Part shown: piece after piece, positions 15,973-24,739 of the stretch
Layout of the letters: every line of letters begins with the position of its first letter
Numbering within the stretch: position 1 is the first letter of the stretch
Assembly: GCF_004362525.1 (NCBI RefSeq)
Contig: NZ_SNXS01000002.1
Coordinates: 434,001-498,000 of the forward strand
Length of the DNA: 64,000 nucleotides
From: Roseateles toxinivorans
GTDB taxonomy: Bacteria; Pseudomonadota; Gammaproteobacteria; Burkholderiales; Burkholderiaceae_C
Direction: 5' to 3'
Made by a program: the position numbers and the translations under genes
Notes under the pieces: model-generated
What the model was told of the DNA's origin: nothing
What the model saw: the letters and a program-made list of their open reading frames with translations, nothing else
The model's database searches: none

Positions 15973-16875
15973 ATGAGCAGCAACACAGCATCATTGAATG
16001 GTTTTGCCCCCGCCGGCGCCAGCCTGCCCGCGGTTGAGCGCCGCAAGCCTCGGCGGGTGCTGCCCGGTTTCGGCCTGACCATGGGCTACACCCTGGTCTA
16101 TCTGTCGCTGCTGGTGCTGATTCCCTTGAGCGCCGTGTTCCTGAAAACCGCTGGCATGGGATGGGAGCACTTCTGGGAGGTGGTCACCGCACCGCGCGTC
16201 GTCGCCTCGTACAAGCTGAGCTTTGGCGCCTCGCTGCTGGCGGCCTCGATCAACGCCATGTTCGGGCTGATGCTGGCCTGGTCCCTGGTGCGCTATGAAT
16301 TCCCGGGCAAGAAGCTGGTGGACGCACTGATCGATCTGCCCTTCGCCCTGCCCACCGCCGTGGCCGGCATCGCGCTGACGGCGCTTTACGCCCGCAACGG
16401 CTGGCTGGGCAGCCTGCTGGAGCCGCAAGGCATCAAGGTGGCGTTCACGCCGCTGGGCATTCTGGTCGCGCTGACCTTTATCGGCCTGCCTTTCGTCGTG
16501 CGCTCGGTGCAGCCGGTGCTCGAAGACCTGGAGACCGAGCTCGAAGAGGCCGCCGCCTCGCTGGGCGCCCGCCGCTGGCAGACCTTCCGTTACGTGATCC
16601 TGCCGACGCTGTTGCCGGCGCTGCTGACCGGCTTTGCGCTGGCCTTTGCCCGCGCGGTCGGTGAGTACGGCTCGGTGATCTTTATCGCCGGCAATCTGCC
16701 CATGGTGTCCGAGATCACGCCGCTGATGATCATCACCAAGCTGGAGCAGTTCGATTACCAGGGCGCCACGGCCATCGCCTCAGTGATGCTGGTGTTCTCG
16801 TTCGTGCTGCTGTTCATCATCAACGGGCTGCAGGCCTGGAGTTCGCGCCTGAACGGCGCCGGGAGGGCCCGGTAA
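15973..16875 (+). CDS. cysT: Sulfate/thiosulfate ABC transporter permease CysT (CysU)
   Basis: A 300-residue permease with about six membrane helices. CysT-type features are [20 protein letters not shown] in the first helix, [23 protein letters not shown], and the EAA loop [31 protein letters not shown] (quoted in part). It ends with [20 protein letters not shown], usual for this family. It pairs with CysW to form the sulfate channel in the inner membrane. It is the first gene of cysT-cysW-cysA-cysB. No periplasmic sulfate-binding protein gene (sbp or cysP) is next to it, so that receptor must be elsewhere. Confidence 0.96.
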   Translation: MSSNTASLNGFAPAGASLPAVERRKPRRVLPGFGLTMGYTLVYLSLLVLIPLSAVFLKTAGMGWEHFWEVVTAPRVVASYKLSFGASLLAASINAMFGLMLAWSLVRYEFPGKKLVDALIDLPFALPTAVAGIALTALYARNGWLGSLLEPQGIKVAFTPLGILVALTFIGLPFVVRSVQPVLEDLETELEEAAASLGARRWQTFRYVILPTLLPALLTGFALAFARAVGEYGSVIFIAGNLPMVSEITPLMIITKLEQFDYQGATAIASVMLVFSFVLLFIINGLQAWSSRLNGAGRAR

Positions 16876-17774
16876 TGGCGGGCGCGGCGGCAGCAGCATT
16901 GGGCATCCCGGCGTTGAGGCGGGGCGCGCAGCGCTACGAGTCCAACCCGGCGACGCGGGAAGCGCCCTGGGTCAAGTGGACGATATTGACCGTCTCGCTG
17001 AGCTTCTTCGCGCTGTTCCTGCTGATGCCGCTGGTCGCGGTGTTCAGCGAGGCGCTGCGCAAGGGCTTTGGCACCTATATCGCGGCCCTGGTCGAGCCGG
17101 ACGCCCTGTCGGCCATTCAGCTGACCCTGGCCGCCGCGCTGATCTCGGTGCCGCTGAATCTGGTGTTCGGCGTGTCGGCGGCCTGGGCGATCACCAAGTT
17201 CGACTTCCGCGGCAAGCATCTGCTGATCACTCTGATCGACCTGCCGTTCTCGGTTTCGCCGGTGGTGGCTGGCCTGATCTATGTGCTGATGTTCGGCGCC
17301 CAGGGCTGGATAGGCCCCTGGCTGCAGGAGCATGACCTGAAGATCATCTTCGCCGTGCCCGGCATCGTCCTGGCCACCGTGTTCGTGACCTTCCCCTTCG
17401 TCGCCCGCGAGCTGATCCCGTTGATGGAGGCCCAGGGCCGCGACGAGGAGGAGGCCGCCACCGTGCTTGGCGCCTCCGGCTGGCAGACCTTCTGGCACGT
17501 CACCCTGCCTAACGTGAAGTGGGGCCTGCTGTATGGCGTGATCCTGTGCAATGCGCGGGCGATGGGCGAGTTCGGCGCCGTGTCGGTGGTGTCGGGCCAT
17601 ATCCGGGGCATGACCAACACGCTGCCGCTGCACGTCGAGATTCTCTACAACGAATACCAGTTCGCGGCCGCGTTCGCGGTGGCCTCGCTGCTGGCCATCC
17701 TGGCCCTGGTGACGCTTGTACTCAAACAGTTTGTCGAGTGGCGGGCCCACGCCGCCGTGAAGGAGGTGCCATGA
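16875..17774 (+). CDS. cysW: Sulfate ABC transporter permease CysW
   Basis: A 299-residue partner permease. Landmarks are [51 protein letters not shown], the EAA loop [23 protein letters not shown] and [31 protein letters not shown] (each shown in part). These are diagnostic of CysW. The start codon overlaps the cysT stop (TAATG) and GGGAGGG lies a few bases upstream, so translation is coupled. Its own stop overlaps the cysA start. Confidence 0.96.
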   Translation: MAGAAAAALGIPALRRGAQRYESNPATREAPWVKWTILTVSLSFFALFLLMPLVAVFSEALRKGFGTYIAALVEPDALSAIQLTLAAALISVPLNLVFGVSAAWAITKFDFRGKHLLITLIDLPFSVSPVVAGLIYVLMFGAQGWIGPWLQEHDLKIIFAVPGIVLATVFVTFPFVARELIPLMEAQGRDEEEAATVLGASGWQTFWHVTLPNVKWGLLYGVILCNARAMGEFGAVSVVSGHIRGMTNTLPLHVEILYNEYQFAAAFAVASLLAILALVTLVLKQFVEWRAHAAVKEVP

Positions 17775-18850
17775 GCATCCAGGTCAAGAACATCCACAAG
17801 TCCTTCGGCAACTTCGTCGCCCTGGGCGACGTCAGCCTGGACTTCCCCAGCGGCGAGCTGGTCGCCCTGCTGGGCCCGTCCGGTTGCGGCAAGACCACCT
17901 TGCTGCGCATCATCGCCGGGCTCGAAACGGCCGATCGCGGCCAGGTGCTGCTCGATGGCGAAGACGCCTCCGACACCCATGTGCGCGAACGCCAGGTCGG
18001 TTTCGTGTTCCAGCACTACGCGCTGTTCCGCCACATGACGGTGTTCGACAACGTGGCCTTCGGCCTGCGCGTCAAGCCCCGCTCGCAACGGCCCAGCGAT
18101 GCGGTGATCAAGAAGAAGGTGCACGAGCTGCTGCAGCTGGTGCAGCTGGACTGGCTGGCCGACCGCTTCCCCTCGCAGCTGTCCGGTGGCCAGCGCCAGC
18201 GCATTGCGCTGGCCCGGGCCCTGGCCGTCGAGCCGCGCGTGCTGCTGCTGGACGAGCCCTTCGGCGCGCTGGACGCCAAGGTGCGCAAGGAGCTGCGCCG
18301 CTGGTTGCGCCGCCTGCATGACGAGCTGCACATCACCAGCCTCTTCGTCACCCACGACCAGGAAGAGGCGCTGGAGGTGGCCGACCGCGTCGTGCTGATG
18401 GATCACGGCCGGGTCGAGCAGGTCGGCACGCCCAACGAGGTCTATGAGCACCCGGCCACGCCCTTTGTCTACGGCTTCCTCGGCGCGGTGAACCGTTTCG
18501 AGGGCCGGGCCGATGGCGGCCTGCTGCATGTCGGCGAGCACCGCATCGCCCACGGCGCTTCAGATCTGACCCCCGGAGCGCAGATGCTGGCCTATGCCCG
18601 GCCGCACGAGCTGGACATCAGCCTGGTGGCCACCGAGCATGCGATCGCGGCCCGCGTGGTGCGCGTGCTGAGCTTTGGCGCCAGCGCCCGTGTCGAGCTG
18701 CTGGGCCCGAACGACCAACATCTGGAGGCCGAGCTGAGCCGCGAGCGTGCGCTCGCGCTGAATCTGCAGTTCGCCCAGAATGTCTGGCTGCAGCCGTCAC
18801 GCTTGAGCCTGTTTGCGGCGCCGGACACGAATCTACAAAAGGCCGCCTGA
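17771..18850 (+). CDS. cysA: Sulfate ABC transporter ATP-binding protein CysA
   Basis: A 359-residue ATPase energising CysTW. It has Walker A (GPSGCGKTT), Q-loop (VFQHYALF), signature [15 protein letters not shown], Walker B ([12 protein letters not shown]) and H-loop (VTHDQEEA). The C-terminal part (after about residue 240) is the regulatory TOBE-like domain with the [17 protein letters not shown] segment typical of CysA. A very good AAGGAGG precedes ATG 17771, which overlaps the cysW stop (ATGA). The stop codon overlaps the start of the regulator gene (TGATG). Confidence 0.96.
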   Translation: MSIQVKNIHKSFGNFVALGDVSLDFPSGELVALLGPSGCGKTTLLRIIAGLETADRGQVLLDGEDASDTHVRERQVGFVFQHYALFRHMTVFDNVAFGLRVKPRSQRPSDAVIKKKVHELLQLVQLDWLADRFPSQLSGGQRQRIALARALAVEPRVLLLDEPFGALDAKVRKELRRWLRRLHDELHITSLFVTHDQEEALEVADRVVLMDHGRVEQVGTPNEVYEHPATPFVYGFLGAVNRFEGRADGGLLHVGEHRIAHGASDLTPGAQMLAYARPHELDISLVATEHAIAARVVRVLSFGASARVELLGPNDQHLEAELSRERALALNLQFAQNVWLQPSRLSLFAAPDTNLQKAA

Positions 18851-19779
18851 TGAATTTCCAGCAACTGCGCATCATCCGCGAGTCGGTGCAGCGCAACTTC
18901 AATCTGACCGAGGTCGCCAACGCGCTGTACACCTCGCAGTCGGGTGTCAGCAAGCACATCAAGGATCTGGAAGACGAGCTGGGCATCGAACTGTTCGTGC
19001 GCCGCGGCAAGCGCCTCCTGGGCCTGACCGAGCCGGGCAAGGAACTGCTGCAGATCGTCGAACGGATGCTGCTGGACGCCAAGAACATCAAGCGCCTGGC
19101 CGAGCAGTTCTCGAACAGCGAGCAGGGCCAGCTGACCATTGCCACCACGCACACGCAGGCCCGCTATGCCTTGCCCCAGGTGGTGCGGCGCTTCAAGGCC
19201 GCCTATCCGCGCGTGCACCTGGTCTTGCATCAGGCCAGCCCGGCGGAGATCGTCGCGCTGCTGCAGTCGGGCGAGGCCGACATCGGCATCGCCACCGAGG
19301 CGCTCGACGAGATCGAGCATCTGGTCACCTTTCCCTACTACGGCTGGCACCATGCGGTGGTCGTGCCCGAGGGCCATGCGCTGGCCGTCACCCGCCGCGA
19401 GCCGCTGACGGTGGAAGAGCTGGCCGAGCACCCGCTGATCACCTACCACGAGGGCTATACCGGCCGGGCGCGCATAGACGCCACCTTTGCCAAGGCCGGG
19501 CTGACCCCCGACATCGTGATGTCGGCGCTGGATGCCGACGTGATCAAGACCTATGTGGAGGTGGGCCTGGGCGTGGGCATCGTCGCGTCCATGGCTTTCG
19601 AGGCGCAACGCGATCAAGGCCTGGTGCTGTTGCCTGCACAACACATCTTTGAATCGAATACCACCCTGATCGCGGTGCGGCGAGGCCACTTCCTGCGTGG
19701 ATTTGCGTATCGCTTCCTGCAGGAGTGCGTGCCGGCGCTGACCGAAGCCCATGTGCGAGAGGCGGTAGAGCCAGAGTGA
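18850..19779 (+). CDS. cysB: CysB-type LysR family transcriptional regulator
   Basis: A 309-residue LysR regulator of the CysB/Cbl group. The winged HTH is at residues 1-60 ([20 protein letters not shown], then EVANALYTSQSGVSKHIKDLE and GIELFVRRGKRL), followed by the effector domain with TTHTQARYALPQVVRRFKAAYP. CysB proteins sense O-acetylserine and sulfate status and activate sulfate assimilation. Being last in the transporter operon, with the start overlapping the cysA stop, it probably regulates its own operon. CysB and Cbl cannot be separated by eye. Confidence 0.9.
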   Translation: MNFQQLRIIRESVQRNFNLTEVANALYTSQSGVSKHIKDLEDELGIELFVRRGKRLLGLTEPGKELLQIVERMLLDAKNIKRLAEQFSNSEQGQLTIATTHTQARYALPQVVRRFKAAYPRVHLVLHQASPAEIVALLQSGEADIGIATEALDEIEHLVTFPYYGWHHAVVVPEGHALAVTRREPLTVEELAEHPLITYHEGYTGRARIDATFAKAGLTPDIVMSALDADVIKTYVEVGLGVGIVASMAFEAQRDQGLVLLPAQHIFESNTTLIAVRRGHFLRGFAYRFLQECVPALTEAHVREAVEPE

Positions 19780-19976
19780 TCGCTAACTAAACCGAGCCTC
19801 CTCGGTACTAGCCCGGGCTGGAAAACCCCAAGTGCACCAGGATGCTCGCCCAACTAGAGTGCGTGCACCGCTGCAGTGCCTGGTTCGACCAGCAGCTACG
19901 GGGGTGGGTTCGAGGAGACAAACAAAGCAGATCGAATAACAAAGTTGGGTGGCACCTCGGGGGTGTCACAATTCCG

Positions 19977-20006
19977 GGGCGCCTTATTGGCGCCCTTTGT
20001 TTTTTT
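19977..20006 (+). terminator. Strong intrinsic terminator before the TauE-type gene
   Basis: GGGCGCC (19977-19983), loop TTATT, GGCGCCC (19989-19995), then TTTGTTTTTTT. It is the clearest rho-independent terminator in the window. It ends the cys operon, but because it lies only about 37 bp before ATG 20043 of the next gene and follows a T-box-like sequence, it could also act as an attenuator (see findings). Confidence 0.85.
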
Positions 20007-20042
20007 GGGCCCGCTGCGGCCAACAACCCCCCGCGCCCGCCC

Positions 20043-20804
20043 ATGACCGAGCTGATAGTGATTGCCCTGGCCTCCCTGCTGGCCGGTTTTGTCGATGCAG
20101 TGGTCGGGGGCGGTGGCCTGGTGCTGGTGCCGGCCCTGTTCGGCGTTTTCCCGGCGGCCGCGCCGGCCACCCTGTTCGGCACCAACAAGGGCGGGGCGAT
20201 CTGGGGCACGGCGCTGGCGGCCCTGCAATACGCCCGCCGCGTCACCCTGCCCTGGCATGCGCTGCTGCCGGCCTTTGCCGCCGCCCTTCTGGGCAGTTTT
20301 GCCGGCGCCTGGACCGTGACCCTGGTGCCCGCCGACGGCCTGCGCCTGGCCCTGCCCTTCATCCTGCTGCTGGTGCTGATCTACACGTTGGCCAAGAAGG
20401 ACATGGGCCGCGAGCATGCGCCACGGCTCAGCGGCGCCACCGAGATCTGGGTGGCCAGTGCCATCGGCCTCTTGATCGGCTTCTATGACGGCTTCTTCGG
20501 CCCCGGCACCGGCAGCTTCTTCGTGTTCCTGTTCGTGCGTTTTCTGGGCTTCGACTTTCTGCATGCTTCGGCCAGCGCCAAGATTCTGAACACGGCGACC
20601 AATTTCGCCGCCTTGGTGCTGTTTGCCAGCAAAGGCCATGTCTGGTGGCATATCGCGGCGGTGATGGCCGTGGCCAATGTGCTGGGCAGCCTGGTCGGCA
20701 CGCGCATGGCCTTGAAGCATGGCGCCGGCTTTGTGCGCGCCGCGTTCATCATCGTGGTCACAGCGCTGATATTGAAAACGGCCTGGGACGGATTTGTGCG
20801 TTGA
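20043..20804 (+). CDS. TSUP (TauE/SafE) family sulfite/anion transporter
   Basis: A 253-residue membrane protein of the TauE/SafE family with about eight helices in two related halves. Typical motifs are SLLAGFVDAVVGGGGLVLVPAL in the first half and IGLLIGFYDGFFGPGTGSFFVF in the second (quoted in part), along with SASAKILNTATNFAAL. Family members export sulfite, sulfoacetate or other organosulfur anions. Its place after the sulfate-import operon fits sulfur metabolism, but specificity is inference. ATG 20043 is chosen because the first helix starts there; the frame is open upstream to 19842 without homology. Confidence 0.9.
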   Translation: MTELIVIALASLLAGFVDAVVGGGGLVLVPALFGVFPAAAPATLFGTNKGGAIWGTALAALQYARRVTLPWHALLPAFAAALLGSFAGAWTVTLVPADGLRLALPFILLLVLIYTLAKKDMGREHAPRLSGATEIWVASAIGLLIGFYDGFFGPGTGSFFVFLFVRFLGFDFLHASASAKILNTATNFAALVLFASKGHVWWHIAAVMAVANVLGSLVGTRMALKHGAGFVRAAFIIVVTALILKTAWDGFVR

Positions 20805-20860
20805 CGCTGTGCCCGGGCGTACCCTATGGTTGAGAGAATTGCTAGCTGAGGTGGAAGTTC

Positions 20861-21679
20861 ATGTCCGTTGATCCCCAATTGCGCACGCTGGAAATCGACA
20901 TCCCGTCCCAGCCCGAGGTCCTGGTCAAGCTGTCCCTGCTGATGGCCGAGGAAGAGGTCAATCTGCAGGCCATGTCCACTCTGGTCGAGTCCGATATGGC
21001 CCTGGCGTCCTCGGTGCTGAGGGCGGTCAATTCCTCGCTGTACGGTCTGAAGGGCCGGGTGCAGAGCGTGCACCAGGCGCTGACCTATCTGGGCATGCGC
21101 GAGGTCGCTGCCATCACCTTCGAGATGGGCATGCGTGCCGCCTTCCCGCCGGCCAAGGAACTGGAGCCGATCTGGGAGCGGGCCGCCGAGCGCGGTGTGC
21201 TGATGGGGCGCATGGGCCAGATGCTGGGCGTCGATCCCTGGGCCGCGCACTCGGCCGGCCTGTTCGAGGAGTGCGGCAAGGCGGTGCTCTACCGCCACGC
21301 CCCCGACCACTATCCGTCGATGCTGCGCGCCGTCGAGCAGGACATGGACCTGGTGCAGCTGGAGAAGCGCGCCTTTGGCGTCAGCCACGATGCGCTGGGC
21401 GCTGCGCTGTGCGAGAGCTGGGGCCTGTCGGCGCCGGCGGTGGCCAGCGTGCGCCACCATGTGACGGTGCAGGCCAGCGGCCAGATTCCCGAGGCGGTGC
21501 AGCGCCCGGCCGTGTGCGTGTTGTCGGCCCTGGCCCGGGCGCTGGCCCAGGCTCCCGACACCCTGGAGGCCCTGGCCTCGGCGCTGGCGCCCAAGGCCCA
21601 GCTCGACGAGACCCTGGTGCTGCGCGCGGTGCGCAAGCTGCTGGAGCAACGTCAAGCGCGAGAAAGCCACGGAGGCTGA
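20861..21679 (+). CDS. HDOD domain protein
   Basis: A 272-residue HDOD protein, a degenerate relative of HD phosphohydrolases. The N-terminal half contains LEIDIPSQPEVLVKLSLLMA, SDMALASSVLRAVNSSLYGL and VHQALTYLGMREVAAITFEMG (shown in part), the typical HDOD helices. The usual HD metal residues are weak or absent, so it is likely a signalling adaptor rather than an enzyme. The C-terminal part has ESWGLSAPAVASVRHHV. HDOD proteins often act with c-di-GMP or motility regulation, which is only a family association. RIO-kinase gene follows 18 bp downstream. Confidence 0.9.
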   Translation: MSVDPQLRTLEIDIPSQPEVLVKLSLLMAEEEVNLQAMSTLVESDMALASSVLRAVNSSLYGLKGRVQSVHQALTYLGMREVAAITFEMGMRAAFPPAKELEPIWERAAERGVLMGRMGQMLGVDPWAAHSAGLFEECGKAVLYRHAPDHYPSMLRAVEQDMDLVQLEKRAFGVSHDALGAALCESWGLSAPAVASVRHHVTVQASGQIPEAVQRPAVCVLSALARALAQAPDTLEALASALAPKAQLDETLVLRAVRKLLEQRQARESHGG

Positions 21680-21697
21680 ATTCGGGCCGGGCGCAGA

Positions 21698-22555
21698 ATG
21701 GCGCCCATGAAACCACCCAAGCGGCTGCAAGCCCTGATTGAAGAAGGCCTGATCGACACGGTGGTACGCCAGCTGATGAGCGGCAAGGAGGCCACCGTCT
21801 ATGTCGTGCGCTGTGGCGAGGACACCCGCTGCGCCAAGGTCTACAAGGAAGCCACCGAGCGCAGCTTTCGCCAGGCCGTCGATTACACCGAGAACCGCAA
21901 GGTCAAGAACAGCCGCCAGGCCCGGGCCATGGCCAAGGGCACCAAGTTCGGCCGCGAGGCCAGCGAGGCCGCCTGGCAAAGCGCCGAGGTCGATGCGCTG
22001 TACCGCCTGGCCGCAGCCGGCGTGCGTGTGCCCAAGCCCTACAACTTCTGCGACGGTGTGCTGTTGATGGAGCTGGTGACGGACGAGGCAGGAGACGCCG
22101 CGCCGCGCCTCAACGATGTTCTGTTCACCGCCGAAGAGGCACGCACCCACCACGCCAGCCTGCTGGGTGAGGTCGTGCGCATGCTGACGGCTGGCGTCGT
22201 GCATGGTGACCTGTCCGAGTTCAACATCCTGCTCAGCCACGACGGGCCGGTCATCATCGATCTGCCGCAGGCGGTGGACGCCGCCGGCAACAACCACGCC
22301 CAGCGCATGTTGCTGCGCGATGTGAACAATCTGCGCGATTTCTTCGGTGGCTTCGCCCCGGACCTGCTGAGCACCCAGTTCGGCCCCGAGATCTGGGACC
22401 TGTACCAGCGCGGTGCGCTGCTGGTGGACACGCCGCTGACCGGCCACCACGAGCGCAAGGCCGGCCCGGTGGACCTGGGCGGGGTGCTGCGCGAGATTGA
22501 CGATGCGCGCGCCGAAGACGCGGCGCGGCGGCTGCGCATGCAGCAAGCCGGCTGA
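21698..22555 (+). CDS. RIO1-family serine protein kinase
   Basis: A 285-residue RIO1-type kinase. It has the glycine-poor nucleotide loop region SGKEATVYVVRCGEDTRCAKVYKE, with the ATP-binding Lys in CAKVYK, the catalytic loop VVHGDLSEFNILL (HGD-N) and the metal-binding segment IIDLPQAVDA with the Asp of the DLPQ/DFPQ motif. The arrangement matches RIO1, known best for archaeal and eukaryotic small-subunit ribosome maturation; bacterial homologues are less studied. ATG 21698 or ATG 21707 may be used. It is likely in an operon with the HDOD gene. Confidence 0.93.
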   Translation: MAPMKPPKRLQALIEEGLIDTVVRQLMSGKEATVYVVRCGEDTRCAKVYKEATERSFRQAVDYTENRKVKNSRQARAMAKGTKFGREASEAAWQSAEVDALYRLAAAGVRVPKPYNFCDGVLLMELVTDEAGDAAPRLNDVLFTAEEARTHHASLLGEVVRMLTAGVVHGDLSEFNILLSHDGPVIIDLPQAVDAAGNNHAQRMLLRDVNNLRDFFGGFAPDLLSTQFGPEIWDLYQRGALLVDTPLTGHHERKAGPVDLGGVLREIDDARAEDAARRLRMQQAG

Positions 22556-22671
22556 ACAACCGCATCGCTGTTCGAAGGCGGACGAGCGCAGTGACGGAGT
22601 TGTCCTGGCCTGACTCGGTCCGCCCTCAGACTGGCAGAATGAAGCGGGTCTGAAACTCGTCGGAAATACTC

Positions 22672-23595
22672 ATGCGCTCATCAACGCCGTTTCGCGGCTG
22701 GCCGTTGTTGCCATTGCTGCTGGCGACTTGGCTGGTACAGCCCGTCATGGCGCAGCCCGCCAATACGGCCGCGACCTTGCCGAAGTCGATTTCTGCCCGG
22801 CTGCCCTTGGGCTGCGTGGACCTTTCGGACGGTCAGCGGAGTACTGGCCCGCGCGATCGGCAACATTTGGCGAGCGTTGAGGCGGCTGCTGAGGCGGGTC
22901 GAGCAAGTTGCCAGCTGCTGCTGGGACACTGGTATGAGGACGGTGCCGGTGTTTCCTTGTCGCAGGCCAAGGCCATGGACCTGTATCGGCAAGCAGCTGT
23001 CAACAACGGGCGGGGTCACTTGGCAATGGGTCGTTTGGTGGAGTCCGATTGGACGCCCGACTATGCTCGCGCGCGACGGCACTACGCCGATGCCATTGCA
23101 CACTCAGTGCCCGCCGGTGAGGTGGCGCTGGCGCGCTTGCACAGGGAGGGTCTTGGTGGACCCAAGGATCAAGCCGAGGCGTTGCGTGTGTTGCGTATGG
23201 GGGCATACCGAGGTGACAACCAGTCCTGGCGAGACATGCACTTGTTGAGTGATTACGCCTCGCTGAGCGACGAAGCTCAAAAGCTAGAGGACTTCACGAA
23301 TTGGCGGCGCAACTATTGGCAACGCCTATCGCAGGCGATGTCGATGGCGCATGACCAGGGCGCTTTGCCGGGCGCGGGCAGCGGCGTGTGGCTCGCCGAG
23401 TTTTCGAACGGTGCGCAGCGACCGCAGGTCAGCAATATAGAGACTTCTGGTCGAGACGACCTTGACCGGGCTGTCACCAGGGTACTTGCGCAAGTGGCGA
23501 TGCCGCCGCCACCGCCCGGTGAACAAAATATGAGTCTCAAGATCCCGCTGTCTGTGGCTCCGCGGGAACCCGCAACGGCAGCATCTGCACGCTGA
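22672..23595 (+). CDS. Exported Sel1-repeat protein with TonB-C-like tail
   Basis: A 307-residue protein with a signal peptide (WPLLPLLLATWLVQPVMAQ). Residues about 75-190 form Sel1-like repeats, seen as LLGHWYEDGAGVSLSQAKAM then DLYRQAAVN, and ARLHREGLGGPKDQAEALRVLRMGA (in part). The C-terminal region, WLAEFSNGAQRPQVSNIETSGRDDLDRAVTRVL (in part) followed by a proline run, resembles the TonB C-terminal fold of energy-transducer-like proteins, but there is no membrane anchor. Codon choice is somewhat less GC-biased than in neighbouring genes. Function unknown; probably a periplasmic protein-binding scaffold. Confidence 0.75.
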   Translation: MRSSTPFRGWPLLPLLLATWLVQPVMAQPANTAATLPKSISARLPLGCVDLSDGQRSTGPRDRQHLASVEAAAEAGRASCQLLLGHWYEDGAGVSLSQAKAMDLYRQAAVNNGRGHLAMGRLVESDWTPDYARARRHYADAIAHSVPAGEVALARLHREGLGGPKDQAEALRVLRMGAYRGDNQSWRDMHLLSDYASLSDEAQKLEDFTNWRRNYWQRLSQAMSMAHDQGALPGAGSGVWLAEFSNGAQRPQVSNIETSGRDDLDRAVTRVLAQVAMPPPPPGEQNMSLKIPLSVAPREPATAASAR

Positions 23596-23653
23596 TCGCC
23601 GAGAGCCCCGGCGCGGCAAGGTTCCGCGCCGGACCCAGGACAAATCTCCAGGC

Positions 23654-24208
23654 CTACTGGCTGCCCATGCGGAAGTAGGAGTCACGGGCGGTCGGGCCGC
23701 GTTGCGACAGGGTGTGCACCACATAGTCGAAGCTGCGCGCCGGGTTGTTGGGGCGCTGCTCGATGCTGGCGGGCGCATCCAGGGCGGTGATCTCATCTTG
23801 TGCCGGCGACGAGATCGCCTCCAGCGAGATCTTCAGCCGCTGCAGCAGGCCCCAGCAGCCGGGGCCGCTGTATTCGACCTCGAAGCGGCGGTGTATCAGC
23901 ATGCACACGCGCTGGATGGTCCAGTGGTCATGGGGCAGGCCGGCGGCGCGGGGGCCGCGCTGCAGCCAGTTGCGCAGCTCGATCACCTGGGCCGTACTGA
24001 GCCGGGTCGGCCGGCCAAAGCCCTTGGCCTTCAGCGCCTGTTCCTGGCCCTCGGACAATTGTGAAGCCCATTGATGCACGGCCTGGCGCGAGACTTGCAG
24101 TTGACGAGCGACGCTGGATTGGCTCATGCCCTGCTTCAGCAACTTGACGCCCTCAAGCCGCCGGCTCTCTAAGCCAGCGGCGTCACGCTTGTTTGACGGT
24201 ATGTTCAT
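23654..24208 (-). CDS. Orphan IS630-type winged-HTH protein
   Basis: A 184-residue DNA-binding protein. Residues about 10-60 form an HTH (RLEGVKLLKQGMSQSSVARQ, then LQVSRQAVHQWASQLSEG), followed by FGRPTRLSTAQVIELRNWLQ and a winged-helix segment (TIQRVCMLIHRRFEVEYSGPG). This is the paired DNA-binding architecture at the N-terminus of IS630/Tc1-type transposases, but the DDE nuclease is missing. It is either a domesticated regulator or a remnant. The start is uncertain: ATG 24208 begins the recognisable region, but the frame is open upstream to 24415. Confidence 0.7.
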   Translation of the reverse strand: MNIPSNKRDAAGLESRRLEGVKLLKQGMSQSSVARQLQVSRQAVHQWASQLSEGQEQALKAKGFGRPTRLSTAQVIELRNWLQRGPRAAGLPHDHWTIQRVCMLIHRRFEVEYSGPGCWGLLQRLKISLEAISSPAQDEITALDAPASIEQRPNNPARSFDYVVHTLSQRGPTARDSYFRMGSQ

Positions 24209-24739
24209 ATTTGCAGAATTCACTGTATTGGCCCGATCCATACCGCAGTTCCAGCTCTGCACATGGCAAGGCTGCCCCAGCGGTACGACTACATTGGATG
24301 CGGGCTTCTGGAGTTCAATCAGTGGTTCAGACCTGACCCCAATGGGTTTCTTGAACCTAACTGCCAGCCCATCTGTTCTGTTTGACACCTTAAGCAGGGT
24401 GTCGTCAAAAATCATCCTGAGTGCGACGAATCAACGAATCTCGGGGATGAGTTGCGTCTGTCGGCCTGCGACATGCCAGCTATCGCGGCCGCGGCTATCG
24501 TTGATCTGGTCAAGCGCTTCCGATCGCCGCGATTCTCGCTGAAATTGACTGCCTATGGCGGGGCAACCCCGCGCCGGCAGGGGCACTTTTCTTAAGATAC
24601 TCATGAACTGAAAAAAACGCAGTCCGGAGTCTTGCGGCTATTGCCGCTATTGCCGGTTGCGGTGGCTTGTCGGCCTCGGGTTATGCTGAGTCCTATCAGG
24701 CCCCGCGAGCCTGGTTCGCATGCACCGGACAGGAGCGGT
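24209..24739. other. 530-bp gene-poor region with an inverted repeat
   Basis: Between the orphan HTH gene and the PAS-GGDEF-EAL gene. Base composition is less GC-rich than the surroundings. It contains GACACC (24384-24389) and GGTGTC (24398-24403), an inverted repeat in front of the longer version of the HTH gene, and a run of seven A residues after ATGAACTG near 24610. The minus-strand frame of the HTH gene stays open to 24415 with an unrelated composition. I see no other convincing gene. Confidence 0.5.

Noticed and set aside
20483-22546. A 687-residue minus-strand frame opposite the TauE, HDOD and RIO1 genes
   Set aside because: It is His/Gln/Gly/Ala/Leu-rich without domains, the typical product of reading GC-rich genes on the wrong strand.
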